Source of the DNA: an uncultured Pseudomonadales bacterium
GTDB taxonomy: Bacteria > Pseudomonadota > Gammaproteobacteria > Pseudomonadales > UBA7434
Direction: 5' to 3'
DNA length: 37,398 bases
Assembly (NCBI GenBank): GCA_905478995.1
Contig: CAJQKT010000093.1
Coordinates: 1-37,398 of the forward strand
Shown here: positions 1 to 7,969 of the stretch, piece by piece
Layout: every line of letters starts with the position of its first letter
Position numbering within the stretch: position 1 is the first letter of the stretch
Notes under the pieces: model-generated
The model's database searches: none
What the model saw: the letters and a program-made list of their open reading frames with translations, nothing else
What the model was told of the DNA's origin: nothing
Translations under genes and position numbers: made by a program

Positions 1-213
1 GCGATTAACCACAGGGAAAAGCGGTACACCCCTGTAGGCGCTGTTATTTTTGAGTTCAGCACGATGGCTTAGTCCGGCAATAATATTGATGCGGCTATCG
101 TCTCGCACGTCAGATAGTTCTAACGCATTAACAGCACCACCAAATTCTAACAGTAATTCTAGTTTCGCCGAGCCGTCAGCCAGTGTGAGGGTGAAGGCTT
201 CATAGTCAGCCAA
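1..213 (-). CDS. Aldose 1-epimerase family protein, N-terminal part (runs off left edge)
   Basis: About the first 71 residues are visible; the rest lies beyond the left edge. The translation contains FGGAVNALEL near residue 25 and YRGVPLFPVVNR at the visible end, which match the N-terminus of the GalM/aldose-1-epimerase family (COG2017). That family interconverts alpha and beta anomers of aldoses in the cytoplasm. I place the start at a TTG at 211-213, because AGGAG sits about 10 nt upstream and the nearby ATG is out of frame. The start overlaps the xylulokinase stop by 8 bp, so translation of the two is probably coupled and they share an operon. In a xylose locus the likely job is anomer conversion of xylose, but this is inferred from the neighbours. 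The active-site His and Glu lie outside the window. Confidence 0.8.
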   Translation of the reverse strand, partial: MADYEAFTLTLADGSAKLELLLEFGGAVNALELSDVRDDSRINIIAGLSHRAELKNNSAYRGVPLFPVVNR

Positions 214-1711
214 GATTGTGCTCTCCTAAAGGGAGTGCAGCGACCCAGCGTTGGTAGGCATCTTGATATTCATCTTTGAGCGCTGCGCATGGCTCAACAA
301 TGCCGCTGGGCTGTAAGCCGCTAAAGGCTTCTTTTGCCGAACTGTAATAACCGCTACCTAATGCTGCAGCTCTAGCGGCACCTTCGGCTCCGTCGGTGTC
401 GTAAAACTCTACGGCTGCTTGCGTGGTGTTGGCAAACGTAGCGGTAAAAACCTCGCTTAAGAACATATTACCTTTGGCAACACGCACTACCTCGCAGTTG
501 CCACCTAAAGACTTGAGAACATCAAAGCCTTGGTTTAGGGCAAATACAATACCTTCTTTGGTCGCGCGCACCACATGGCCCAAGCTGTGCCGGTTTAAAT
601 CGATGTTTTTAAGTTGTGCACCGAGCGTGCGATTTTGAAAAAGACGTTCCGCGCCATTACCAAAGGGGTGAAAGATCAGTCCATCACTGCCAATAGGCTG
701 GTTACTGGCCAAGTCATTTAAAAAATCATAGGAAGCCGGTGTCCCTGCGCTAGCACCTAGCAGTTGCCGCAACCAGCTATAAGAGCGGCCCGCTCCATTC
801 ACGCAAACTAACACGCCGTTGCGCGGTGCTTGGTGAGTAGAGGTGACATGTAAAAATGTATTGACTCGCGACTGGGTGTCCGCAGCCGGCTTATCGGTAA
901 CTCCATAAATGACTCCGGAGGTGCCTGCCGTGGCGGCAACCTCGCCAGGTGCTAAAACATTAAGGCTAAAGGCGTTGTTGGGTTGGTCGCCACCGCGATA
1001 GGTGATGTTGATGCCCGGTTTTAAACCCAGTTGTTGTGCGGCAGTGTTGCTCAGCGTTGCCTGCTGGCCGATACTAGGAACGATAGTCGGTATGAGTTGT
1101 TCATCGATACCCCAATGACTAAGCAGTGTTTTCGCTATTTTTTGTTCCTGAAAGTCCCACAAAGTACCTTCTGATAAGCCTGAGGCGGTCGTTGTGATTT
1201 CGCCGGATAGTTCCATGGCGATGTAGTCGCCGGGCAACATGACTTTATGCGTTCTTGCGAATATATCAGGCTCGTTTTGCTGAACCCAGCGCAGTTTTGC
1301 TGCGGTAAAATTACCCGGTGAGTTCAGCAAATGGCCAAAGCAATAGTCGCTGCCTAGGGCGGTTAGCGCTGCTTCGCCTTCGCCGACGGCGCGGCTGTCA
1401 CACCAAATAATGGCTGGGCGAAGCACGGTTTGATTGGCATCAACCAGCACCAATCCATGCATTTGATACGCAATGCCAATGGCTTCAATGGCGTCGGCAT
1501 CTACCGAAGCATCTGAGAATAGAAGCTCACAGCCTTTAACAATGCAATCCCACCAAGTGGCTGGGTTTTGCTCTGCCCAACCCGCTTGCGGGCTGAGAAT
1601 ATCGAGTTCAGTGTCGGGGTACTGTACTGATGCAATAGCTTTGCCTGTTGCACCATCTAATACCGACAGTTTGACGGAGGAGCTTCCAATATCAATACCT
1701 AAAAAGAGCAT
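206..1711 (-). CDS. xylB: Xylulokinase
   Basis: A 501-residue FGGY-family kinase, close to the usual 480-500 residues, which phosphorylates D-xylulose to xylulose 5-phosphate with ATP. The N-terminal phosphate-binding strand LGIDIGSSSVK is at residues 4-14. The substrate-contact motif QMHG is at 83-86, and IIWCDSR at 101-107. The catalytic Asp is D242 in GGDQPNNAF, followed by the C-lobe nucleotide motif AGTSGVIYG. The position beside a complete xylFGH importer and an epimerase supports xylulose over glycerol or gluconate. It is transcribed leftward, divergent from xylF, and overlaps the epimerase start downstream. The Shine-Dalgarno sequence upstream of the ATG at 1711 is weak. No xylose isomerase gene is in the window; it may lie left of the epimerase. 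Confidence 0.95.
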   Translation of the reverse strand: MLFLGIDIGSSSVKLSVLDGATGKAIASVQYPDTELDILSPQAGWAEQNPATWWDCIVKGCELLFSDASVDADAIEAIGIAYQMHGLVLVDANQTVLRPAIIWCDSRAVGEGEAALTALGSDYCFGHLLNSPGNFTAAKLRWVQQNEPDIFARTHKVMLPGDYIAMELSGEITTTASGLSEGTLWDFQEQKIAKTLLSHWGIDEQLIPTIVPSIGQQATLSNTAAQQLGLKPGINITYRGGDQPNNAFSLNVLAPGEVAATAGTSGVIYGVTDKPAADTQSRVNTFLHVTSTHQAPRNGVLVCVNGAGRSYSWLRQLLGASAGTPASYDFLNDLASNQPIGSDGLIFHPFGNGAERLFQNRTLGAQLKNIDLNRHSLGHVVRATKEGIVFALNQGFDVLKSLGGNCEVVRVAKGNMFLSEVFTATFANTTQAAVEFYDTDGAEGAARAAALGSGYYSSAKEAFSGLQPSGIVEPCAALKDEYQDAYQRWVAALPLGEHNLG

Positions 1712-2249
1712 GGGCTTATTGTATCCAAGAGATGAGTGAGTTGGTCAAAATCCGAAGCGTGTGAGCCACGCGTTAGTTTTAAAATTGCTGAAGGCGACCA
1801 CGTAAATGCCATCATGCTTTGTATATAAAGTTTCTTTTTTGCTATTTTGACTACGTTAAAGGCTGTTGCTAGCATCCTCCCCGGTTTTGCAAATATGATC
1901 GTTGTGCATGGCAAGGCTTGTGCAAGCAGTTTGACTTGAGCCCCATGTCGGTTACGATGGCATGACTTGGTAATAAGAAGAATGATACGGCTCCATGTTA
2001 ACGTGGTTTTTTCAAAAGCATAACAATTATCCTGTATCGGAAGCGCTCAAACGTTGCTTCAATACTTTGATGAATGATTGCACTGTTGCCGCGGAGATAA
2101 AACCGATAAACCAACGTTTTTGTAACGTGTTTGTATCAAAAATAAATAAAGGCAGCATTGCGAACGTGGGTTATGCCGGGCAAATTTATTGGCCTGTGTC
2201 TGTTCGGTGTTATGACGATAATCCTACATAAGTGGAAAGATCAATTTTT
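1712..2249. promoter_or_regulatory. Divergent intergenic region between xylB and xylF
   Basis: About 540 bp hold no recognisable gene. Open frames of 71 and 78 codons here resemble no family I know. The region must carry promoters for both the xylB-epimerase unit and xylFGH. On the + strand, TTGACT at 1847-1852 with a 17-nt spacer to TAGCAT at 1870-1875 is a plausible sigma-70 promoter. A second candidate is TTGACT at 1931-1936 with a 16-nt spacer to TACGAT at 1953-1958. Either would give a leader of about 290-375 nt for xylF. The AAGCGCT core near 2040 resembles the centre of some LacI-family operators but is not a clear palindrome. No xylose regulator gene is visible nearby. Confidence 0.4.
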
Positions 2250-3320
2250 ATGAAAAACATCAATGTATTGCTAGCGTCACTCTCATTTTTTTTAAGCGTC
2301 CTGATAGGACTCGTCTTATCTCAGGGTGGTGAAGAGGCCAGCAAGGTCGCAGATAAACAGTGGGTTATTGGTTTGTCGATGGACACTTTGCAGGAGGCTA
2401 GATGGAAGGTTGATCGTGATTTATTTGTGGAGCGTGCCAACGAATTAGGTGCGGAAGTGATGGTGAACTCAGCTAATAGTGATGATGCGATTCAGCTGCG
2501 CGATGTTAATTCATTTATTAGTAACGATGTCGACGCGATTGTTATTATACCGCACGATGGCGCGGCTATGGCTAAAGCCGTGCGCAACGCTCACGAAGCC
2601 AATATCCCTGTAATTGCCTACGATCGTTTAATTACCGATGCCGACCTAGACCTTTATATCACTTTCGATAACGTAAAAGTTGGGGAGGTGCAGGCACAGT
2701 ATTTAGTTGACGCGATTAATGGCAGAGGGAAAATCGTAAGGATTTATGGCGCGCCAACCGACAACAATGCCAAGTTGTTTAAGCAAGGCCAAGATAATAT
2801 TTTGCAGCCTTATCTTAATAGCGGTGCCATTGAGGTAGTCCATGAAGATTGGGCCACCGGATGGCAGCCTCAAGTGGCTAAGCAAATCACGAATGCCGCT
2901 ATTACTAACAACGGCCACAATTTCGTTGCTATTTTAGCCTCTAACGACGGTACGGCCGGCGGTGCGATTCAAGCATTGAAAGAAGAGGGCTTGGCAGGAA
3001 AAATTATAGTGACAGGCCAAGATGCCGAGCTTGCTGCATCGCAACGAATTGTTGATGGCACCCAAGCTATGACTATTTACAAACCCGTTAAAGTTTTAGC
3101 CGCGCAAGCGGCTGAGTATGCAGTTAAGTTGGCTAAGGGTAAGCCTTTTGTAGCGAAATATGAGCTGGATAATGGCTACCGTAATGTGCCGTCTGTGTTT
3201 TTGCCGGTAACGGCTGTTGATAAAACTAACTTATTACAAACGGTTATCGCAGACGGTTTTAGAACATTTGACGATGTCTATCGCAATGTGCCTGTCGACC
3301 AAAGACCGCCACAACAGTAA
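2250..3320 (+). CDS. xylF: D-xylose ABC transporter, periplasmic substrate-binding protein
   Basis: A 356-residue periplasmic sugar-binding protein (peripla_BP_4 fold) that delivers xylose to the XylGH membrane complex. It follows XylF closely across its length: an ERW-like ARWKVDRDLF stretch, NSANSDDAIQ, IIPHDGAAMAKAV, AYDRLITDADLDLYITFDN, GAPTDNNAKLF, ASNDGTAGGAIQAL, GQDAEL and TIYKPVKVLA. The N-terminus MKNINVLLASLSFFLSVLIGLVLSQ is a hydrophobic export signal. I chose the ATG at 2250 because it leaves a clean signal sequence with GGAAAG upstream. A GTG at 2232 would add six residues. It is the first gene of xylFGH, five bases before xylG. Confidence 0.95.
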   Translation: MKNINVLLASLSFFLSVLIGLVLSQGGEEASKVADKQWVIGLSMDTLQEARWKVDRDLFVERANELGAEVMVNSANSDDAIQLRDVNSFISNDVDAIVIIPHDGAAMAKAVRNAHEANIPVIAYDRLITDADLDLYITFDNVKVGEVQAQYLVDAINGRGKIVRIYGAPTDNNAKLFKQGQDNILQPYLNSGAIEVVHEDWATGWQPQVAKQITNAAITNNGHNFVAILASNDGTAGGAIQALKEEGLAGKIIVTGQDAELAASQRIVDGTQAMTIYKPVKVLAAQAAEYAVKLAKGKPFVAKYELDNGYRNVPSVFLPVTAVDKTNLLQTVIADGFRTFDDVYRNVPVDQRPPQQ

Positions 3321-3325
3321 CCCTA

Positions 3326-4843
3326 ATGAAGCAAAAAGTGCTACAAGTTTCTGGTCTAACAAAACGTTTTCCTGGTGTGTTAGCGTTAGATGACGTGAGC
3401 TTTGATTTAGAGGTTGGCGAGGTGCACGCACTGTGCGGTGAAAATGGCGCGGGTAAATCTACCTTAATTAAATGTTTGTCGGGTGTTTGGCCGGTTGATG
3501 CATACGAGGGAGACATTTGGGTTAATGCTAGGCGGGCCGATTTTAAGCATATTAAAGATGCCGAAAGCGCTGGCATCGGCGTTATTTATCAAGAGTTGGC
3601 GCTCGTGCGTGAAATGACGGTAGCTGAAAATGTTTACTTGGGTAATGAACCCACCAATAGGCTAGGCCAAATTGATTGGCCTAAGGTGTATGCCGCCACG
3701 CAAAGTCTGCTCGATAAATACAATCTAGATTTAGACCCTACGGCCTTGGTGGCAGACTTAGGCATTGGGCAGCAGCAGTTGGTTGAAATTGTCAAAGCGC
3801 TGCTTAAAAACACAAGCATATTATTACTCGATGAACCCACCGCTGCTCTAACTGAAAGCGAAGTGGATATCTTGTTAGATATTATTCGCGATTTAAAGAA
3901 CGCAGGTGTTACCTGTGTTTATATTTCTCACAAACTTGATGAGGTGATGCAAATTGCCGATAGGGTGACTGTATTTCGTGATGGCGCCTCAATTGCCACA
4001 AGCCATATCGGCGCTATTGATAAGTCCGAAATCATTCGTCAGATGGTTGGCCGCAATATCGACGATTTTTTTCCTCGCCGCAGCAGCAGCCCTGCCAAGA
4101 CTCTTTTGTCGGTGACGAATTTAAGCGTATTTGACCCGCTAGAGAATAAAAATTGTTTAGAGGATATTAGCTTCATTATAAGGGCGGGTGAGGTACTGGG
4201 TTTTGGTGGTTTGATGGGCGCCGGTAGAACGGAATTAGTCATGCATCTGTTCGGTGCTTTTGGCAATCGTGTTTCGGGTGAGGTTATTTGTAGTGGTAAG
4301 CCCATGCATAATAGTACACCCATTGATGCCATCAACGCCGGCATGATGTTGGTGTCCGAAGATCGCAAACGCTATGGTTTGGTGCTAGAAAAAGATATTG
4401 GTTTTAATCAGTCGCTGGCCTCACTTCCAAAATTTTCTCAGCATGGTTTACTGGATCATCACGCAGAAACACTTGCCAATAAAAAGTTATTTAAATCGCT
4501 ACGCATTAAAGCGCCCACCATTGAATCGATGGTCGGTGGGCTTTCAGGCGGCAATCAGCAAAAAGTGGTGCTGGCTAAAGCGCTAATGACTCAGCCATCA
4601 CTTGTTTTTTTAGACGAACCGACGCGTGGCATCGATGTTGGCGCCAAATTAGAAGTGTATGAGTTGATTAATCAATTGACTGAGCAAGGCAAAGCCGTGA
4701 TTTTGGTGTCAAGCGAAATGCCTGAGTTACTGGGTATGAGCGATCGAATTATTGTCTTGAGTGACGGTAAGATTGGCGGCGAGTTTGTGTCGGCGCAAAC
4801 TACGCAAGAGCAACTACTTCAAGCAGCCATGACGCATGGTTAA
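3326..4843 (+). CDS. xylG: D-xylose ABC transporter, ATP-binding protein
   Basis: A 505-residue tandem ATPase of the monosaccharide (CUT2) ABC class, energising xylose import at the inner membrane. The first nucleotide-binding domain has Walker A GENGAGKST at residues 38-46, a signature-like GIGQQQLVE and Walker B LLLDEPTAAL. The second domain starts near residue 255. Its Walker A is degenerate (GLMGAGRTE, Arg replacing Lys), but it has an intact LSGGNQQK signature and VFLDEPTRGIDVG. This asymmetry is normal for the family. The start ATG lies five bases after the xylF stop, so the two are almost certainly co-transcribed. Length and order match the canonical xylFGH operon. Confidence 0.95.
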   Translation: MKQKVLQVSGLTKRFPGVLALDDVSFDLEVGEVHALCGENGAGKSTLIKCLSGVWPVDAYEGDIWVNARRADFKHIKDAESAGIGVIYQELALVREMTVAENVYLGNEPTNRLGQIDWPKVYAATQSLLDKYNLDLDPTALVADLGIGQQQLVEIVKALLKNTSILLLDEPTAALTESEVDILLDIIRDLKNAGVTCVYISHKLDEVMQIADRVTVFRDGASIATSHIGAIDKSEIIRQMVGRNIDDFFPRRSSSPAKTLLSVTNLSVFDPLENKNCLEDISFIIRAGEVLGFGGLMGAGRTELVMHLFGAFGNRVSGEVICSGKPMHNSTPIDAINAGMMLVSEDRKRYGLVLEKDIGFNQSLASLPKFSQHGLLDHHAETLANKKLFKSLRIKAPTIESMVGGLSGGNQQKVVLAKALMTQPSLVFLDEPTRGIDVGAKLEVYELINQLTEQGKAVILVSSEMPELLGMSDRIIVLSDGKIGGEFVSAQTTQEQLLQAAMTHG

Positions 4844-4870
4844 TATTTTTTAAACCGCGAAATAACATTT

Positions 4871-6004
4871 ATGAATCAAACAAAATTACTCCGTACGTAT
4901 TCCATGGGCATTGCTTTGGTGCTTATTTGGCTGTTTTTTACCGTTGCTACCGATAACTTTTTATCGGCTCGGAATTTATCCATTCTATCGATTGAAATGG
5001 CGGTGACCGCCACTTTAGCATTGGGTATGTTGCTGGTTTTACTGCCGGGTCAAATTGATTTGTCGGTGGGCAGTGGGGTGGGTTTAATTGGCGGTATCGC
5101 CGCGGTACTTATTTTTAATCATCATTGGAATGCCTTTGCAGCAATGGGTGCAGGATTAGCAGTGGCGCTGGTAATTTGGGGCCTTATGGGCACGCTCATT
5201 ATTCAATATCGCGTTCCGGCATTTATCATCACACTAGGTGGTTTACTGGTATTTAAGGGGTTGTTTTGGAAAGTGATCGATTCTGAAACAGTACCGGTTG
5301 TTGCTGGAGCCGGTGATAACGCATTGTCGCTGCTCACCACTCATTATTTAACACCTGCGCAAGGATTTTTATTGTTAGGCGTCATTGCTTTTTTTGTTAT
5401 TCGCGCCAGTGTGAGGCAACGAAGTCAGCGAGCAAAGTATGGCTTTGAACTTGAAAGTAGCTCGACAGCGATTTTAAAAATCTTTGTGGCATTGCAAGCG
5501 TTGCTGCTCATTATTTTGGTCATGAATCAATTTAGAGGCGTCCCGCTATCAGTCGTTGTTTTGGGCATAGTCGCGTTTAGCGTTTATATTATTACTATGC
5601 ACACCCGCTTTGGCCGCTATCTTTATGCGGTGGGAGGCAATAAAGAGGCAGCTATTTTATCGGGGGTGCCGGTTAAAAAAGTTATTATTGGCGCTTACGT
5701 GATGTTGGGCGGCATTGTGGCGCTTACCGGATTTATGCAAACGGCTTACTCGGGCGCATCGACCACTACCATTGGCAATTTGATGGAGCTTGATGCCATT
5801 GCCGCTTGCGTTATCGGTGGTACTAGCTTAGCCGGTGGCCGCGGTAATGTGCTAGGCGTGCTTATAGGTGCGCTCATTATGGCCACCTTGCTCAATGGTA
5901 TGACGTTGATGGCGGTAGCGCCTGAAACCAAATTTATTGCTCGTGGCACGGTGCTAGCGCTGGCCGTTTGGCTAGATGTGTACCTGTCTCAAAAGGCAGA
6001 CTAG
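4871..6004 (+). CDS. xylH: D-xylose ABC transporter, permease
   Basis: A 377-residue integral membrane permease of the BPD_transp_2 family, dominated by hydrophobic segments consistent with about ten membrane helices. Family landmarks are LPGQIDLSVGSGVGLIGG near residues 57-75, VPAFIITLGGLLVFKG and, toward the C-terminus, IAACVIGGTSLAGGRGNVLGVLIGAL, which is the cytoplasmic ATPase-contact loop region. It forms the translocation channel for xylose with XylG. It begins 27 bp after xylG and ends the operon. I see no intrinsic terminator in the 500 bp that follow. Confidence 0.94.
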   Translation: MNQTKLLRTYSMGIALVLIWLFFTVATDNFLSARNLSILSIEMAVTATLALGMLLVLLPGQIDLSVGSGVGLIGGIAAVLIFNHHWNAFAAMGAGLAVALVIWGLMGTLIIQYRVPAFIITLGGLLVFKGLFWKVIDSETVPVVAGAGDNALSLLTTHYLTPAQGFLLLGVIAFFVIRASVRQRSQRAKYGFELESSSTAILKIFVALQALLLIILVMNQFRGVPLSVVVLGIVAFSVYIITMHTRFGRYLYAVGGNKEAAILSGVPVKKVIIGAYVMLGGIVALTGFMQTAYSGASTTTIGNLMELDAIAACVIGGTSLAGGRGNVLGVLIGALIMATLLNGMTLMAVAPETKFIARGTVLALAVWLDVYLSQKAD

Positions 6005-6510
6005 TTGGCCGACCCAGTGAGAGCATTTTTTTATACCAGTATTGACCTCAGCAATCAGTTCAACAATGGTTCCATTTACTGGGCCAATCAGGCCTTGCCG
6101 ATCAAGGCGCTTAGTCGCACCACCTAGGGCGGTCAGTACTGTAAAAACACATGCGGTATGCAAACAGCTAATAAGCCGATTTTTTCTTGCGTGTGTGCAA
6201 TGACCGGACCCGCTGAAATCCGTCAATGCGTTTGTTGGGCCATGTGATGTGCACATGTTGGTCATTCAGTCGTTACGCAATCTTATTGCCAGAGCAAATA
6301 TATTGCCTGCGCAAAGATGCGGCAAGCGTATGATTTTAATTGATGCGGTCTGCCCGGTATGTCTCGTAAAATCTAATGGGCCTTAGCTGGGTTTTTCGGC
6401 CGACAGACTTAAGCCGTTTCAGTGATTCTACAGTGGAGTTTTCTCGAGCTTAGCACTATCATGGAGCGTTTTGCGGATGTGCAACCTAATTTTAGGATAT
6501 CGATACCCTT
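6005..6510. other. 506-bp intergenic region, no recognisable gene
   Basis: This stretch separates xylH from the TrpB2 gene. A 97-codon leftward open frame overlapping the xylH end and a 40-codon rightward frame directly after the xylH stop match nothing I recognise. There is no GC-rich hairpin with a T-run for xylH. An imperfect inverted repeat, TTGCC...GGCAA, spans 6303-6325, and a short palindrome ATGTGCACAT lies at 6247-6256. Either could be a regulator site. No convincing -35/-10 pair stands out for the TrpB2 gene. Length and lack of a gene suggest a regulatory region or decayed sequence. Confidence 0.4.
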
Positions 6511-7875
6511 ATGACTGAGTTAACCAAAATCCTGCTTGATGAATCTGAGATGCCCACGCAGTGGTACAACATTGTTGCTGACCTGCCTGTACCGCCACCG
6601 CCGCCACTGCATCCGGGTACCCACCAACCGGCCACTGCCGAAGACTTTAGTGCACTTTTTCCGCAGGCCCTGATTGAGCAAGAGATGTCGCAAGAGCGCT
6701 ATATCGATATCCCAGGTGAGGTTTTAGATGTTTATCGTTTGTGGCGTCCCAGTCCTTTGTTTCGTGCTCACCGGTTAGAGAAACTACTCGATACTCCAGC
6801 CAAAATTTATTACAAGTATGAGGGTGTCTCGCCTGCGGGTTCACACAAGCCCAACACCGCGGTGCCGCAAGTTTGGTACAACGCTCAAGAGGGTATTCTT
6901 AAGCTGACAACCGAAACAGGCGCGGGGCAGTGGGGTAGTTCGCTGGCCTTTGCCTGTGCTCAATTTGGCCTTGAGTGTGAGATTTGGCAAGTAGCAGCTT
7001 CGTATAAAGCCAAGCCTCATCGCCGCACTATGATGGAAGTATGGGGTGGTAAGGTTTATCCAAGTCCGTCTAATGAGACAGAATTTGGCCGTTCTTTGTT
7101 GGCGCAAGATCCCGATCATCCGGGTTCTTTAGGTATTGCTATTTCAGAAGCAGTGAGCAAGGCCATTGAAAATCCTGGTACACGCTATGCGCTGGGTAGT
7201 GTTTTGAATCATGTGCTGTTACATCAAACTATTATTGGTGAAGAAGCGCTGTTACAAATGGCTAAAGTAGGCGCTGTACCTGATGTGTTAGTGGGCTGCA
7301 CTGGCGGCGGGTCGAACTTCGGTGGCCTGGCGTTCCCGTTCTTACGCGAAAAATTAAAGGGCAATATGAACCCCGTCATACGCTGCGTTGAGCCAACGGC
7401 TTGCCCTACCTTAACCAAGGGCCAATTCCGCTATGACTTTGGTGATACTGCAGGGCTGACGCCACTCATGAAAATGCATACCTTAGGGGCCTCGTTTATC
7501 CCTGAGCCTATTCATGCCGGTGGGCTTCGTTATCATGGTATGGCGCCGTTAGTCTCGCATATTTATGATTTGGGGCTGGTCGATGCAATTGCGATTCCTC
7601 AAACCGAATGCTTTGCCGCTGCGCTTCAATTTGCGCGCAGTGAGGGTATTGTACCTGCGCCTGAGCCTACTCACGCGCTTGCTGCAGCTATACGCGAAGC
7701 GCTAGCGTGCAAAGAATCGGGCGAAGAAAAAACCATTCTCACAGCATTATGCGGCCATGGGCATCTCGATTTAGCCTCATATGATAAGTATATGGCTGGC
7801 GAAATGCGTGATCTAGATTTGTCTGACGATGTCATTCAGGCTGCTATGGAAGGCGTTCCTGTTATTGCTGAATAA
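6511..7875 (+). CDS. trpB2: TrpB2-type (stand-alone) tryptophan synthase beta chain
   Basis: A 454-residue PLP enzyme. Its length and N-terminal extension (proline-rich PVPPPPPLHPGT at residues 27-38) are those of TrpB2 rather than the roughly 400-residue TrpB1. The PLP Schiff-base lysine is K113 in GSHKPNTAVPQ. The TETGAGQWGSS loop carries the catalytic Glu. GCTGGGSNFGG binds the cofactor phosphate. TrpB2 enzymes condense indole with serine or phosphoserine and are often thought to salvage indole rather than pair with TrpA. No trpA is nearby, consistent with an independent role. The next gene, a TonB-dependent receptor, begins 94 bp downstream on the same strand. The ATG at 6511 has no good Shine-Dalgarno sequence. 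Assignment to TrpB2 is firm; the physiological substrate here is not known. Confidence 0.92.
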   Translation: MTELTKILLDESEMPTQWYNIVADLPVPPPPPLHPGTHQPATAEDFSALFPQALIEQEMSQERYIDIPGEVLDVYRLWRPSPLFRAHRLEKLLDTPAKIYYKYEGVSPAGSHKPNTAVPQVWYNAQEGILKLTTETGAGQWGSSLAFACAQFGLECEIWQVAASYKAKPHRRTMMEVWGGKVYPSPSNETEFGRSLLAQDPDHPGSLGIAISEAVSKAIENPGTRYALGSVLNHVLLHQTIIGEEALLQMAKVGAVPDVLVGCTGGGSNFGGLAFPFLREKLKGNMNPVIRCVEPTACPTLTKGQFRYDFGDTAGLTPLMKMHTLGASFIPEPIHAGGLRYHGMAPLVSHIYDLGLVDAIAIPQTECFAAALQFARSEGIVPAPEPTHALAAAIREALACKESGEEKTILTALCGHGHLDLASYDKYMAGEMRDLDLSDDVIQAAMEGVPVIAE

Positions 7876-7969
7876 CTAACAGATAACAAGTGGTTTATAA
7901 AAAATATAAGCTGAATAAATCGGCTTCAACAAGCGTTAATCAAAAAATAAAATACCGACTGGAGTCATT

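Noticed and set aside
1718-1748. TACAAT with upstream TTGACC as a xylB promoter on the minus strand
   Set aside because: Spacing is 19 bp and transcription would begin almost at the start codon, leaving no leader.
1995-2231. 78-codon rightward open frame before xylF
   Set aside because: Composition is unlike a real protein, there is no Shine-Dalgarno sequence, no family resemblance, and it ends right at the xylF start; treated as chance.
5972-6265. 97-codon leftward open frame overlapping the xylH end
   Set aside because: It overlaps a firm gene on the other strand, has no recognisable domain and no ribosome binding site.
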